From: a virus
Length of the DNA: 26,159 nt
Reading direction: 5' to 3' (one strand)
IMG/VR virus record: IMGVR_UViG_3300031857_001195
Span: 1-26,159 of that record
The notes below the pieces were generated by a model, which saw only the letters and a list, made by a program, of their open reading frames with translations, did no database searches and had not been told where the DNA came from. The first letter of the stretch is position 1, and the number at the start of each line of letters is the position of its first letter. Position numbers and translations under genes: made by a program. Below are positions 14,381-23,234 of the stretch, one piece after another.

Positions 14381-17300
14381 TTAGATTAGTCTCCATCCGA
14401 GGGCAGCATTTGAATACTCTAATGTAATAGATGCTCCTCCTCTATCAATAATTAAGTTTTCAGCGTATCCTTGGATATTATGTCCATTTCTTGCAATTGT
14501 GATATTAAACTCTCCAGCTTTATTTGTACCATCTGTGATTTTAATTCTATCACCAATTAATACATCTGTTGGAAGTGTTAATGTAACAGCTGCTGTATGG
14601 TTTACTATATAGTTACCATTATTGTGAACATATCCTTCTGTTATATTTCCAAATCTCTTAGCAACGATGTTTCCTGATGCTGTGATAATTGAAGGAGTTA
14701 AATTGATTGTTGAATAGTCAACAGCATGAGATTGATCCCATGGGTCTTTATCAAGAATTACATTTCGTGCTTCAAGAGTATCTACGTTTAGATCTTCTCT
14801 AGTAAAGGTTGTTCCTGGAACTGAGAAGTCAATTGTATCTGAAGGCTTATTTGCAATTCCTCCGAGCAAGTACCACTTCTGGTTTCCTTGGTTACGAGCA
14901 AGACCTGTGTACTGTCCACGTAGTGGGTTAGTTACAGATGATGCACCTAGGTAGCTAAGAAGCTTGTATGATCCATAGCTTGGATAAGTTGCTGTTGCTG
15001 TACCACCAGTTTCAGCTGTTTCAATAACATCTGACAAAGCTTGTGAATATGAAATTGTATTTGCAGTTACTCCCGTAATTGTGTAAGTACCATTAAATGT
15101 ACTTGATACGTTAGCTACAACAATTGATTGGCCTGGTACAAATGCGTGGTTTGCGCTTGTTGTAAGCGTAGATACACCAGATGTACGGTTTCTGCTAATA
15201 ATATTTGCCACTACTGTTGTAGTAAGAGTTGTTGAAGCAATATCGTCAAGTGCTCTTGCAAATGATATTGAGAACGGAGCTGATGTATTACGTGCTGTAA
15301 TTGTTCTTGTTCCGTTTAGAGCAGATGTTACTCCTGCAATAAGTACTGAGCCACCTACTTCTACTTGTGGTGTATCATTAAGAACTAATGTTACAACACC
15401 ATTTGTAAGAGAGTAGCTTACTACTGTTGGGTATGTACGGCTAGGTGCAATTACTGACTCATCAGGAATTGATCTTGCGTATCTAAATTGTGTGCTATTT
15501 GGAACTTCAGTAATTGTATAGCTACCGTTGTAAACGTTTGGAAGAGAAACTCTTTGTACCAAACCTGATACTGGAGAAGGTGCTACGTTTGAAGTTGAAG
15601 AAACTGTATATGTAATTGTAGTTGATGTTACATCTGTGATTGTGTAAGTTCCATTTACGGCTGATGCCACTCCAGTTACAGTAATTGATTGTCCAGACAA
15701 TAGTCCGTGTGCTGTAGATGTTGTAATTTTAGCAGTTGTAGATCCTGTAACTTCATAAACAATAACTACTGATAGTGATGCTAGATCGTCTACACCTGTA
15801 ACTACTACTGTGTCATTTACTTCGTAATTATGTGCTGCTGTTGTTACTATTGTAGCTACGTTATTTGATGCTGAACGGAAGCTTACTGCATTTGATAATA
15901 CTAATGTGCGTTGTGAGCGAGATTCTCCAAGGAAGGCGAATGTTAATCCGTCTCCTGTTGGGTTTCCGCTTGCAACGAATACCATTGGGTTAACAACTGC
16001 AAGGTTTTCAGTTTCAACAACTGTTCCTGAACCACCGAATGTAATTTCACCAGCGATATTAACTGCACCTGCTACGTTGATATCTCCTTGAACTCCAAGA
16101 CCACCAACAAGTGTCAGTGCTCCTGTTGTAGGAGAAACGGAAGGTGTTGCAATTTCAATATGAATGTTTTGATTTGGAGTAATGGTCATCTGATCATTAC
16201 CAGTAAACAGACCACCAGCAGCAAAGATAATCTTATTATCTGTACCAGTGTTATCTGTTGCAAGAACTAAGTTACCTGTTCCTGTTGTTCCTTCTGGAGC
16301 GGACATAAAGATATATCCATCGTGAGGACCTGTTACGCCGAATGAAGGGTCATTGAAGTTTGCTCCAGTGATACCCATATCAATCCAACCAGATATGTTA
16401 TCTCCTTCTGCAGCGTATGCAATATAATCTGCTGAAGTTGATGTTCCTGATCCTAAGTTAACTAATGCGTTTTGTACGAATGAACTAGATGTTCCAGCTG
16501 CAATAATAACTGCGTCTGAAAGTTCTGCTGATGTTTCGTATGCTGTAGCGCCAGCACCTACTGGAAGTTTTGTAACTCCTTGTAAGTCCACGTTACCAAT
16601 AACTGTCAAGTCACCAGCAATATATTGATCGCCAGTGATACCAACACCACCGACAACTGTTAGAGCACCTGTTGTGGCGCTTGTTGAGGCTGTTGCAATT
16701 TCAATGTGTACGTTTTGATCTGGAGTAATAGACATTTGTTCATTACCTGAAGCAAATCCTCCAGCTGCTAGAATAATCTTGTTTGCTGCACCACCATCAC
16801 CTGTTGCAAGAACAAGGTTTCCATCTCCAAAGTACATTGTTGCTGTACCTGTTGCAGAGGTTGATGCTACATCTGCTGCTGTCTTAGCAAAACTAAATTC
16901 TGTTGCTGCAACGTTAGTGATAATATGAGTTCCATTGAATGGAGCTCCAACACCTTCAATTTTTACCTTTTTACCATTTGTAAAATTATGTGCAGCATTT
17001 GTTGTAATTGTTGCAACATCGTCTGCTAGTTGTATTCCTGTAATTGTTGCAGTAAGTGGCTCAAATCCTTGAGCAAATACATATCCATCTCCAGGACCTG
17101 TAATTCCAAATTGTGAAGCTGTAAAGTTTTTACCTGTAAATCCAAGATCTGCCCAACCAAATTCATTTGTTGAGTCTCCTGTGTATGCGATAAAGTCAGC
17201 AGATTGTGCTGATCCATCTCCTGTTGATGTGTCAAGGTTGTTAATAACAACTGCTTGAGCAAAATCTTCCGTGTCCCATGCTGCTGCTGTAGCAACATCT

Positions 17301-18535
17301 GATAGTGCTGCAGGACCTTCAATAAAGGTACGTGCTCCATCACCAAAGTATAGGTTGGTTACATCTCTTTCAAATGATGCTTCTGCGCCGTCTGTAGTAA
17401 GTACATATCCAGCTTTACCGCCTTGTCCTGGTAGAAGACCAGTTGCGCCTTTTGCTAGAATATCCCAATTCTCTTCATCATCAATTAAGAATTCTGAAGA
17501 TGTATGATCGACAGTAGCAATACGTGCATTTTCACCGTCATTTACAACGTCACCTTCGATGTAGAATGTATTTTCTTGCCATTCTCCACGATAACGAATT
17601 CCTGAGTTATACTTTTCCCAATAAGTGTCTTTGTCTGTAGCAAAGGCTGAGGAAGATGAGTGGAAGGCATCTGTAATATATGTATTACCACCCCATTGAA
17701 CAATGTCTCCGCCAAGATACTCTGTTGATGCTGCCCATTCACCCTTATATGTTGTACCAGATGTTAAAATATCCCAGTATACTGTATCTGTTGGTGTGTT
17801 TCCAAGTGTGTCACCCTTTGCGATATAAACTGTTGAACCATAAGTTACAATGTCGTTAATGTGATATTGTTCTGTTGAACTATATACTCCCATTGCACGA
17901 AGTCCATCGATATAAGGTGCCCAATCTGATGAATTTGTAGAAGGAATTTTGTTTGTGTTATTTGTTAAAGATAAATAAATTCTTGCGCCATATGCTGCTA
18001 ATTGATTTGGCTTATATGCTGTAGATGAATTCCATACACCAGTTGCATCAACACCAGATACGAATGTATCCCAGTATGATGGGGAAGTTGCAGGATTATG
18101 ATTTGTTGTATCTTGCTTAGCAATAAATACATCTGGTCCATATGTTACTACGTCATTCTTTTGATAGTTAGCTGTTGAAGACCATGCTCCTTCATACTGA
18201 ATACCGTCTGCAAATTGTGACCAGTATGTTGCATTTGGTGGAACTTGATTTGAACCTGTTTTAATAGAAATATAAACTTTACCACCGTATGCGATTCCAT
18301 CGCCAACACGGTATTCTGTTGTGCTGTCCCATACACCAGTAAACTTAAGACCTTCAATCATTAATGCCCAATAGTTTGTATTGGTTGGCAAGTATCCTTG
18401 TGATGCTAGAGCGTATGTGTATACATATACGTTACCGCCGTACTTGACAACATCGTTTAGTTCGTATGTTGTTGCATCGCTCCATGTTCCTGCGAAAAAG
18501 AATCTGATCTTACCTAGGTCGATTAGTTGTGTCAT
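14381..18535 (-). CDS. Large modular tail fibre with seven carbohydrate-binding-like repeats
   Basis: This is the largest gene (1384 residues). Residues 13-363 hold seven tandem repeats of about 50 residues, each with W..ST.Y...D.V.YGG..Y......P....YW....G, resembling the carbohydrate-binding module 5/12 pattern. Next come two long related units (about 395-660 and 660-815) with SADYIAY, GWIDMGITGANFNDPSFG and GALTLVGG. Repeats with AH....G..V.I.GV...NGTYTIT.V interrupt the first unit once and fill about 850-1190. The C-terminus (about 1300-1384) has LPTDVLIGDRIKITDG, ITIARNGHNIQG and LEYSNAALGWRLI, a beta-rich tip known from marine phage fibres. The ATG at 18535 shares a base with the previous stop; GGAGATACACTA is the ribosome-binding site. 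The role is host attachment, probably to surface sugars. The exact ligand is unknown. Confidence 0.82.
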   Translation of the reverse strand: MTQLIDLGKIRFFFAGTWSDATTYELNDVVKYGGNVYVYTYALASQGYLPTNTNYWALMIEGLKFTGVWDSTTEYRVGDGIAYGGKVYISIKTGSNQVPPNATYWSQFADGIQYEGAWSSTANYQKNDVVTYGPDVFIAKQDTTNHNPATSPSYWDTFVSGVDATGVWNSSTAYKPNQLAAYGARIYLSLTNNTNKIPSTNSSDWAPYIDGLRAMGVYSSTEQYHINDIVTYGSTVYIAKGDTLGNTPTDTVYWDILTSGTTYKGEWAASTEYLGGDIVQWGGNTYITDAFHSSSSAFATDKDTYWEKYNSGIRYRGEWQENTFYIEGDVVNDGENARIATVDHTSSEFLIDDEENWDILAKGATGLLPGQGGKAGYVLTTDGAEASFERDVTNLYFGDGARTFIEGPAALSDVATAAAWDTEDFAQAVVINNLDTSTGDGSAQSADFIAYTGDSTNEFGWADLGFTGKNFTASQFGITGPGDGYVFAQGFEPLTATITGIQLADDVATITTNAAHNFTNGKKVKIEGVGAPFNGTHIITNVAATEFSFAKTAADVASTSATGTATMYFGDGNLVLATGDGGAANKIILAAGGFASGNEQMSITPDQNVHIEIATASTSATTGALTVVGGVGITGDQYIAGDLTVIGNVDLQGVTKLPVGAGATAYETSAELSDAVIIAAGTSSSFVQNALVNLGSGTSTSADYIAYAAEGDNISGWIDMGITGANFNDPSFGVTGPHDGYIFMSAPEGTTGTGNLVLATDNTGTDNKIIFAAGGLFTGNDQMTITPNQNIHIEIATPSVSPTTGALTLVGGLGVQGDINVAGAVNIAGEITFGGSGTVVETENLAVVNPMVFVASGNPTGDGLTFAFLGESRSQRTLVLSNAVSFRSASNNVATIVTTAAHNYEVNDTVVVTGVDDLASLSVVIVYEVTGSTTAKITTSTAHGLLSGQSITVTGVASAVNGTYTITDVTSTTITYTVSSTSNVAPSPVSGLVQRVSLPNVYNGSYTITEVPNSTQFRYARSIPDESVIAPSRTYPTVVSYSLTNGVVTLVLNDTPQVEVGGSVLIAGVTSALNGTRTITARNTSAPFSISFARALDDIASTTLTTTVVANIISRNRTSGVSTLTTSANHAFVPGQSIVVANVSSTFNGTYTITGVTANTISYSQALSDVIETAETGGTATATYPSYGSYKLLSYLGASSVTNPLRGQYTGLARNQGNQKWYLLGGIANKPSDTIDFSVPGTTFTREDLNVDTLEARNVILDKDPWDQSHAVDYSTINLTPSIITASGNIVAKRFGNITEGYVHNNGNYIVNHTAAVTLTLPTDVLIGDRIKITDGTNKAGEFNITIARNGHNIQGYAENLIIDRGGASITLEYSNAALGWRLI

Positions 18536-18774
18536 TAGTGTATCTCCATTAACAGATTAGTTTTTTGGTTTTGATCCCAATCAAATTGTACCGTATGTTT
18601 GCTCCAAAACCAAGTTTTGTAATCATTTTTATTTGTAATATTGTCGGCGGGTAGCTTTACTGGGCTCCCGTCATTTATCCTTTCAACAGTGAGCTTTCCA
18701 GTCTCATTGTTGTACCTAATTCCGTAGAAAGTCTTTGAGGCGAAACTTAGGTCTAATTCTTGATATGCGTCCAT
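18535..18774 (-). CDS. Small protein upstream of the large fibre, function unknown
   Basis: I take the ATG at 18774 (MDAYQELDLSF, 79 residues), one base after the previous stop. An in-frame ATG at 18786 would add MVSK and overlap that gene by 11 bases. The product has a beta-like FYGIRYNNETGKLTVERI segment, then KLPADNITNKNDYKTWFW and an HTVQFDWDQNQKTNLLMEI end. I recognise no domain. Its stop overlaps the ATG of the 1384-residue fibre, so it may help to assemble that fibre or attach to it. That is inferred from position only. Confidence 0.65.
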   Translation of the reverse strand: MDAYQELDLSFASKTFYGIRYNNETGKLTVERINDGSPVKLPADNITNKNDYKTWFWSKHTVQFDWDQNQKTNLLMEIH

Positions 18775-18775
18775 T

Positions 18776-19090
18776 TTAGATACCATCCAATATTGAGACT
18801 ACTATATCAAAAGAGCCCTCTGTGCCAGCTACGGCTTTAAGAGCATCTCCAGCCTCTAGAAATATTTTGTTACCAGTAATAGCGTCAAATGAGTTGCCAC
18901 CGTCTACTGATTTGCCCTTTAGTATGTAATAAATCTCAGATCCATTTTGTATATAAAGGGAAATTGAATTTGTTGATCCTGTAATATTTGCTAGCATGCA
19001 ACCTGCAACAACGGTTGCTTGTACTGCCGTTAATAGAGTAACTGGTGTTTCACCAACACCATTTTCTTTTAAATTACTAAATACGGCCAT
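18776..19090 (-). CDS. Small beta-rich structural protein
   Basis: The product has 104 residues (MAVFSNLKENGVGETPVTLL). It has a VVAGCMLANITGSTNSISLYI core, a KSVDGGNSFDAITGN loop and a LEAGDALKAVAGTEGSFDIVVSILDG end. The order resembles the 109-residue protein at the upstream end of the region and small phage head or tail decoration-type beta-sandwich proteins, where a strand with N[IT]TGS is followed by an aGD.l.....G.....s.L end. No proven role. No Shine-Dalgarno is visible; a TATAAT ends 6 bases before the ATG at 19090. Confidence 0.7.
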   Translation of the reverse strand: MAVFSNLKENGVGETPVTLLTAVQATVVAGCMLANITGSTNSISLYIQNGSEIYYILKGKSVDGGNSFDAITGNKIFLEAGDALKAVAGTEGSFDIVVSILDGI

Positions 19091-19114
19091 AACCTTATTA
19101 TACTATACCTTTCT

Positions 19115-19396
19115 TTAAGACAAGCCTATGATTAGGCCTATGTCTGCTGCTCCGCCGCTTCCACCAGAGGCGCTAAGTAAAATTTTATTATTGTCATCAT
19201 CATAAGCTGCTGTTAAATTTGAGTGACTAGAATGATTAAAAAGTGGAGCTACATAATCTTGTACTTGTTCTTGAGTTAATGATCCACCAGATGATAATGT
19301 ATTCCAAACTGTTCCGTCCCAAACATAAGTCTTATCGCCAATAGTATATTGTTGACCTGTTGTTGGGCTTGACGGGAATCCTAAAGAAGATGTCAT
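19115..19396 (-). CDS. Short tail-fibre module protein
   Basis: The 93-residue product is made only of two modules that also occur inside bigger fibres. The first is FPSSPTTGQQYTIGDKTYVWDGTVWNTL (about 6-33), matching the repeated C-terminus of the 874-residue fibre. The second is TQEQVQDYVAPLFNHSSHSN plus YDDDNNKILLSAS (about 41-76), matching units in that fibre. A Gly/Ala-rich end follows. It is either a stand-alone fibre tip or linker, or a fragment left by recombination. A good ribosome-binding site, AAAGGAG with a 5-base spacing, precedes the ATG at 19396, so it is probably expressed. Confidence 0.75.
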   Translation of the reverse strand: MTSSLGFPSSPTTGQQYTIGDKTYVWDGTVWNTLSSGGSLTQEQVQDYVAPLFNHSSHSNLTAAYDDDNNKILLSASGGSGGAADIGLIIGLS

Positions 19397-19436
19397 TATT
19401 GCTCCTTTAAATAATATAATCTAATTTTATCATACT

Positions 19437-22061
19437 TTATATCTGAGCCCAGAATGATCCGTCATAGATATATGTTTTTGCTGTTGAAGAATTCATCCAT
19501 ATTGTTCCAAGTATTGGATTTGCTGGTGGAGTAGAAACAACTGCTGCTACTGCTTGTGCGCTTCCTGCACCAATCTCAACCCAAAATGAACCATCCCAAA
19601 TATATGTTTTACCATTATCTGAATCTAACCATATGTCTCCAAGTCCTGGTGTTGTTGGAGGTGTGGCAGAAATTATTACTGATGCTCCTCCGCCTCCGCC
19701 AGACATTCCTTGTAAAACAAGTCTATTGTTTGCGTCATCATAGGTTACAGAAATATTTGTATGTAAGGCATGGTTTAATAGTGGGGCAACAAAATCCTGT
19801 ATGTCTTCTTGATTTAATTGTGTGCTTGGAACTTTACCGTTTGCATCTAATGATGCAACACCGTTAGGATTTGCTTTTTGTCCAATTGGTATGTAACCAG
19901 ATTCTACTGTATCGCCAAGACCTGCTATTGCTAAATCTGTATAATCATTTGCTGATTCTAAAGTTGCTGCATCTTGTGTATCAACATATGTTTTTGTAGC
20001 TGTAATAGTATCGTCAATTTCAAATACATTACCATCTAATATTAAACCATTTCCTGATAAATATGTTCCAGCTCCTGAAAATTGTACCCATGAAATTGCG
20101 TCTGTACCTAGTACTGTTATATTATTTTCTTGTACCCAGCCAGTATTATTATATAAAGATCCATTAGATACAAATACAAAGTCTCCAGCATCAATTTCTG
20201 ATAATTCATTATAGTCTAATGATCTTGTTAAAGTCTGTAATGTTGCATCATATACATAAATACCATTTTCAGCAGGACTTGTTTGATCTTTTACAAGAAC
20301 TCTTTCTTGGTCCTGTATGGTGTGGCCATCTATAATTAATGATGATATTCCTGTAAATGAAGATATGTTTTCTGTTGTTGCGGCATGAACAGAAGCATGA
20401 ACATGTAATCCTTCAGTGACCGAATCAACATATGCTTTTGTTGCAGCATGGTCTGCTTGAGTTGGTATGCCTAATCCACTTATTTGATTTCCGTCCATGA
20501 GCAAATCATTGCCCATAGTCTTATTTGTTAATACTTGTGAATCTGTTGTTCCAACAACATCTCCAGATACTCCATGAACTCCAGATGTTGCAAAATTGTG
20601 TGTTTGTATAGCAGAATCAGTATATACGTTTGCATCAGATATAGCATCAGAAACATCTGTTGTGGTGGCAAAATTGGCATCTGTTAGTGCCTGATTAAAA
20701 TCTGCCAGTGTTCCACTTATCGTGTTGTCTGATAAATCAATGGTTTTATTTGTTAAAGTGTCTGTACTAGACGCTGTTATTTTAGTGGCTAAAGCGTTTG
20801 TTATTGTTGTTGCAAAATTACTATCGTCTCCTAATGCTGCTGCAATTTCATTGAGAGTGTCTAAAGCTTCTGGTGCGCTATCTATAAGATTTGATATTGC
20901 AGTATTAACGTATGTCTGAGTAGCTACTACGGATGTATCAACTGAAATAGTTATTGTATTGGCTTCATCGTCTACAGTTTTTGAAATGCCGTTTCCTGCG
21001 GTTAATGCTGTAGCAATTGTATCTACTACGTATTCGCCATCTTGTTCTACGGTTAGATTTATATGATTGTTATCATCATCATACGAAACTGTTATATTTG
21101 TATGTGTTCCGCCAGTTAATGCAGAAGCTGCTGCATCTTGAGCTCTTTCTACTGTAAAATATTTATTATTTGGACCCTCAAGGAAGCTGTCTGTAGTAAG
21201 ATTGCTTATTTGATTGTTTGTGTATTGATTAGCGTTAGATTCAGCTGTTGTTGCCGCCCCTGCTGGGTCGTAGTTAATTGCTAACCCGTCAGCGTAATCC
21301 TTTGCATTTTCTTCAGCTGTTGTAGCTGATCCTGCTGGATCATAATTTATTGCTAATCCATCTGCATAATCTTTTGCATTTTCTTCTGCTGTTGCAGCAG
21401 CGCCAAGCGGATCATATACTGTGGATAAAGCCAGTATCTCTTGGTCTGTGTATGCGGCAGCATTATTTGTTGCTGTTGTAATTGCAGATGAAATTGAATT
21501 GTTGATTGTAGTAACAAAATTTGCATCATCGCCAATAGCCGCTGCTATCTCATTAAGTGTATCTAATAAACCTGGTGCTGCATCAACAATTGCAGCTACT
21601 GCTGCATCAACATAATCTTGTGTGGCAATTGAGTCTGTGTTAACCTCAATAATAATTTTGTCTTCAACCGCATTGTAGGTCTTGGTAATGCCATATCCAG
21701 CTGTTAATGCTGTGGCAATAGCACTTATTACCTGCTCATCGCCATATGTTGAGGCAAGGCTGATCTTATTGTTATCGTCATCATATGTGACGGTTATATT
21801 GGTATGTGTTCCAGCATTTAAAACCCCAGCAACAATGTCCTGAATTGCATCAGTATCTATTACTGGATTATTTTCTAATGTTGTTACTCTATAGTCTAAA
21901 GAGGTAGCATTTGTTGAGCCATCAACGCCTACCTTGGCCTGTAATGCCTCGATAGCGTCATTAGCATCAGCATGTTGGGCGGCATGAGAGACAGCGGCAA
22001 CTGAATCCGTAGGTTGCGGATTTAAAAAGGAGTCTAGCTCCTCTGGAAATTGTGTTGCCAT
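19437..22061 (-). CDS. Modular tail fibre protein
   Basis: The product has 874 residues. An N-terminal HAAQHADANDAIEALQAKVG (26-45) leads to a chain of repeats: three YDDDNN-type modules (about 72-104, 306-338, 752-784), two DTLNEIAAA[IL]GDD units (167-186, 401-420) and two copies of TAEENAKDYADGLAINYDPAG (224-244, 247-267). Residues about 541-645 (TKAYVDSVTEGLHVHASVH, RVLVKDQTSPAENGIYVYD, GWVQ) are a domain common in T4-like and marine phage fibres. GYIPIGQKANPNGVASLDANG (722-742) recurs in the partial fibre at the window's right edge. The end holds two copies of G.IW..S...KTYI.DGSFW. It should form a long trimeric fibre for host binding. GAGG 9 bases before the ATG at 22061 is the ribosome-binding site. 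Confidence 0.82.
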   Translation of the reverse strand: MATQFPEELDSFLNPQPTDSVAAVSHAAQHADANDAIEALQAKVGVDGSTNATSLDYRVTTLENNPVIDTDAIQDIVAGVLNAGTHTNITVTYDDDNNKISLASTYGDEQVISAIATALTAGYGITKTYNAVEDKIIIEVNTDSIATQDYVDAAVAAIVDAAPGLLDTLNEIAAAIGDDANFVTTINNSISSAITTATNNAAAYTDQEILALSTVYDPLGAAATAEENAKDYADGLAINYDPAGSATTAEENAKDYADGLAINYDPAGAATTAESNANQYTNNQISNLTTDSFLEGPNNKYFTVERAQDAAASALTGGTHTNITVSYDDDNNHINLTVEQDGEYVVDTIATALTAGNGISKTVDDEANTITISVDTSVVATQTYVNTAISNLIDSAPEALDTLNEIAAALGDDSNFATTITNALATKITASSTDTLTNKTIDLSDNTISGTLADFNQALTDANFATTTDVSDAISDANVYTDSAIQTHNFATSGVHGVSGDVVGTTDSQVLTNKTMGNDLLMDGNQISGLGIPTQADHAATKAYVDSVTEGLHVHASVHAATTENISSFTGISSLIIDGHTIQDQERVLVKDQTSPAENGIYVYDATLQTLTRSLDYNELSEIDAGDFVFVSNGSLYNNTGWVQENNITVLGTDAISWVQFSGAGTYLSGNGLILDGNVFEIDDTITATKTYVDTQDAATLESANDYTDLAIAGLGDTVESGYIPIGQKANPNGVASLDANGKVPSTQLNQEDIQDFVAPLLNHALHTNISVTYDDANNRLVLQGMSGGGGGASVIISATPPTTPGLGDIWLDSDNGKTYIWDGSFWVEIGAGSAQAVAAVVSTPPANPILGTIWMNSSTAKTYIYDGSFWAQI

Positions 22062-22080
22062 TTACGTATACCTCTTCCTT

Positions 22081-22106
22081 AATTATACCTTAGATGGGTT
22101 ATAATT
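22081..22106 (-). repeat. 9-bp inverted repeat with one bulge upstream of the 874-residue fibre
   Basis: AATTATACC (22081-22089) pairs with GGTTATAATT (22097-22106) with one unpaired T, around a 7-base loop. It fills the 51-base gap and includes a TATAAT hexamer on the minus strand just upstream of the ribosome-binding site. It may be a regulatory or RNA-stability hairpin. No T-run follows it. Confidence 0.45.
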
Positions 22107-22112
22107 TAATTT

Positions 22113-22460
22113 TTAGGAAAACATGCCTTCATCGTATATTGTAGCCTCTGCAATAGTGGCTGGTGGAATATACTCATTATTTTCATTTTTTGTCCACATA
22201 GGTTTTACTTCTGGCCCAATAATATCTCCAGTAACATCAGATGAAAATACTGTTGAGTTTACTCTAAGAACCTTGTTGCCAAGCATTTCTTCTACAAAGT
22301 ATATTAGTTCTGCTTCTTCCCATTGACCGTCTACATATTTTTTTGCCATTAATGTATTTGGGTCAACTGAATCTTCTACTGGGATTGAGTTTGCAACAAA
22401 ATTTTGTGAATCTACATATGCAAAAGCTACCCCGTCTTTTAATTGTATCCAATTAGTCAT
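22113..22460 (-). CDS. Conserved small phage structural protein, function unknown
   Basis: The product has 115 residues (MTNWIQLKDGVAFAYVDSQN). It contains FVANSIPVEDSVDPNTLMAK, WEEAELIYFVEEMLGNKVLR, and a MWTKNENNEYIPPATI end. I recall the NWIQLKDGVAFA...LIYFVEE pattern from fibre regions of aquatic phages, without a known role. The ATG at 22460 has the ribosome-binding site AAAGGAGAAAA. It sits between the four-gene paralogue array and the 874-residue fibre. Confidence 0.7.
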   Translation of the reverse strand: MTNWIQLKDGVAFAYVDSQNFVANSIPVEDSVDPNTLMAKKYVDGQWEEAELIYFVEEMLGNKVLRVNSTVFSSDVTGDIIGPEVKPMWTKNENNEYIPPATIAEATIYDEGMFS

Positions 22461-22470
22461 TTTTCTCCTT

Positions 22471-22848
22471 TTAGTAGTATTCTACTACTTGCCACCTACA
22501 CGCACCAGTAGTGGTAAGTGTGGTTGAATTTGTTAAATATGCACCATATTCTGCAGAATATAATGATGTTGATCCTCCAGATAAACTTCTTGTTCCGCTG
22601 TATGTAGGCCAAGATCCTCCGCTGTTAGATCCGTTTCCTTGTGAAGCGCAAGATCCTCCTGATGGGGTAAGTGTTCCAGATTCAGAGCTATTGGTTGCTA
22701 CTGTTCCAGCAGCGCCAGTTGAAAATGAAATTACAAAAGATTTACTTAAATCAACTGATGATATTGTTACAGATCCAGCTGACACTACTGATCCTCTTTG
22801 GGTAGACTTAATCATTTGTAAGGTTTCAGGATATTGTTTAATTGCCAT
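22471..22848 (-). CDS. Tandem paralogue 4 (IKS.QRG small structural protein)
   Basis: This 125-residue protein (MAIKQYPETLQMIKSTQRGS) is the fourth copy in the array. The start at 22848 is chosen because it aligns with the other copies and shares a base with the previous stop (TAATG); a start at 22872 would add eight non-conserved residues. It shares VSAGSVTISSVDLSKSFVIS, a Ser/Gly/Pro variable middle (here with Cys: GGSCASQGNGSNSGG) and the ending NSTTLTTTGACRWQVVEY. It is the most divergent copy. Confidence 0.75.
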   Translation of the reverse strand: MAIKQYPETLQMIKSTQRGSVVSAGSVTISSVDLSKSFVISFSTGAAGTVATNSSESGTLTPSGGSCASQGNGSNSGGSWPTYSGTRSLSGGSTSLYSAEYGAYLTNSTTLTTTGACRWQVVEYY

Positions 22849-23234
22849 TATGAATATTCCACCACTTCCCATCTACATGCTCCAGTTGTAGTTATTGTAG
22901 TTGAATTAACTATGTATGCGCCATATTCTGAAACTGTAATAGATGTAGCACCAGCTCCATTTGATCTTGTTCCAGCATAATTTGGAAAACTTCCACCACC
23001 TGAAGATGCATTACCACCACCTGTTCCGCCAAAATTATATGACCCAGTAGGACTTAATGTTCCTGATTCAGAACCAGCAACTCCAACGCTTCCTGCTGAT
23101 CCAGTAGAATATGATCTAACAAATGACTTAGATGTGTCTATAGAAGATATGGTTATATTTCCAGCAGAAGCCGTTGAACCTCTTTGAATGGATTTAATTG
23201 GTGATAATGTTTGTGGGAATATTGTAGATGCCAT
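22848..23234 (-). CDS. Tandem paralogue 3 (IKS.QRG small structural protein)
   Basis: The 128-residue protein begins MASTIFPQTLSPIKSIQRGS and has ASAGNITISSIDTSKSFVRS, a glycine-rich variable middle (SYNFGGTGGGNASSGGGSFP), NYAGTRS, and the shared end NSTTITTTGACRWEVVEYS. Its ATG shares one base with the stop of copy 2 and its TAA shares one with the start of copy 4. The family looks like a small trimeric or repetitive virion surface protein; the function is unknown. Confidence 0.77.
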   Translation of the reverse strand: MASTIFPQTLSPIKSIQRGSTASAGNITISSIDTSKSFVRSYSTGSAGSVGVAGSESGTLSPTGSYNFGGTGGGNASSGGGSFPNYAGTRSNGAGATSITVSEYGAYIVNSTTITTTGACRWEVVEYS

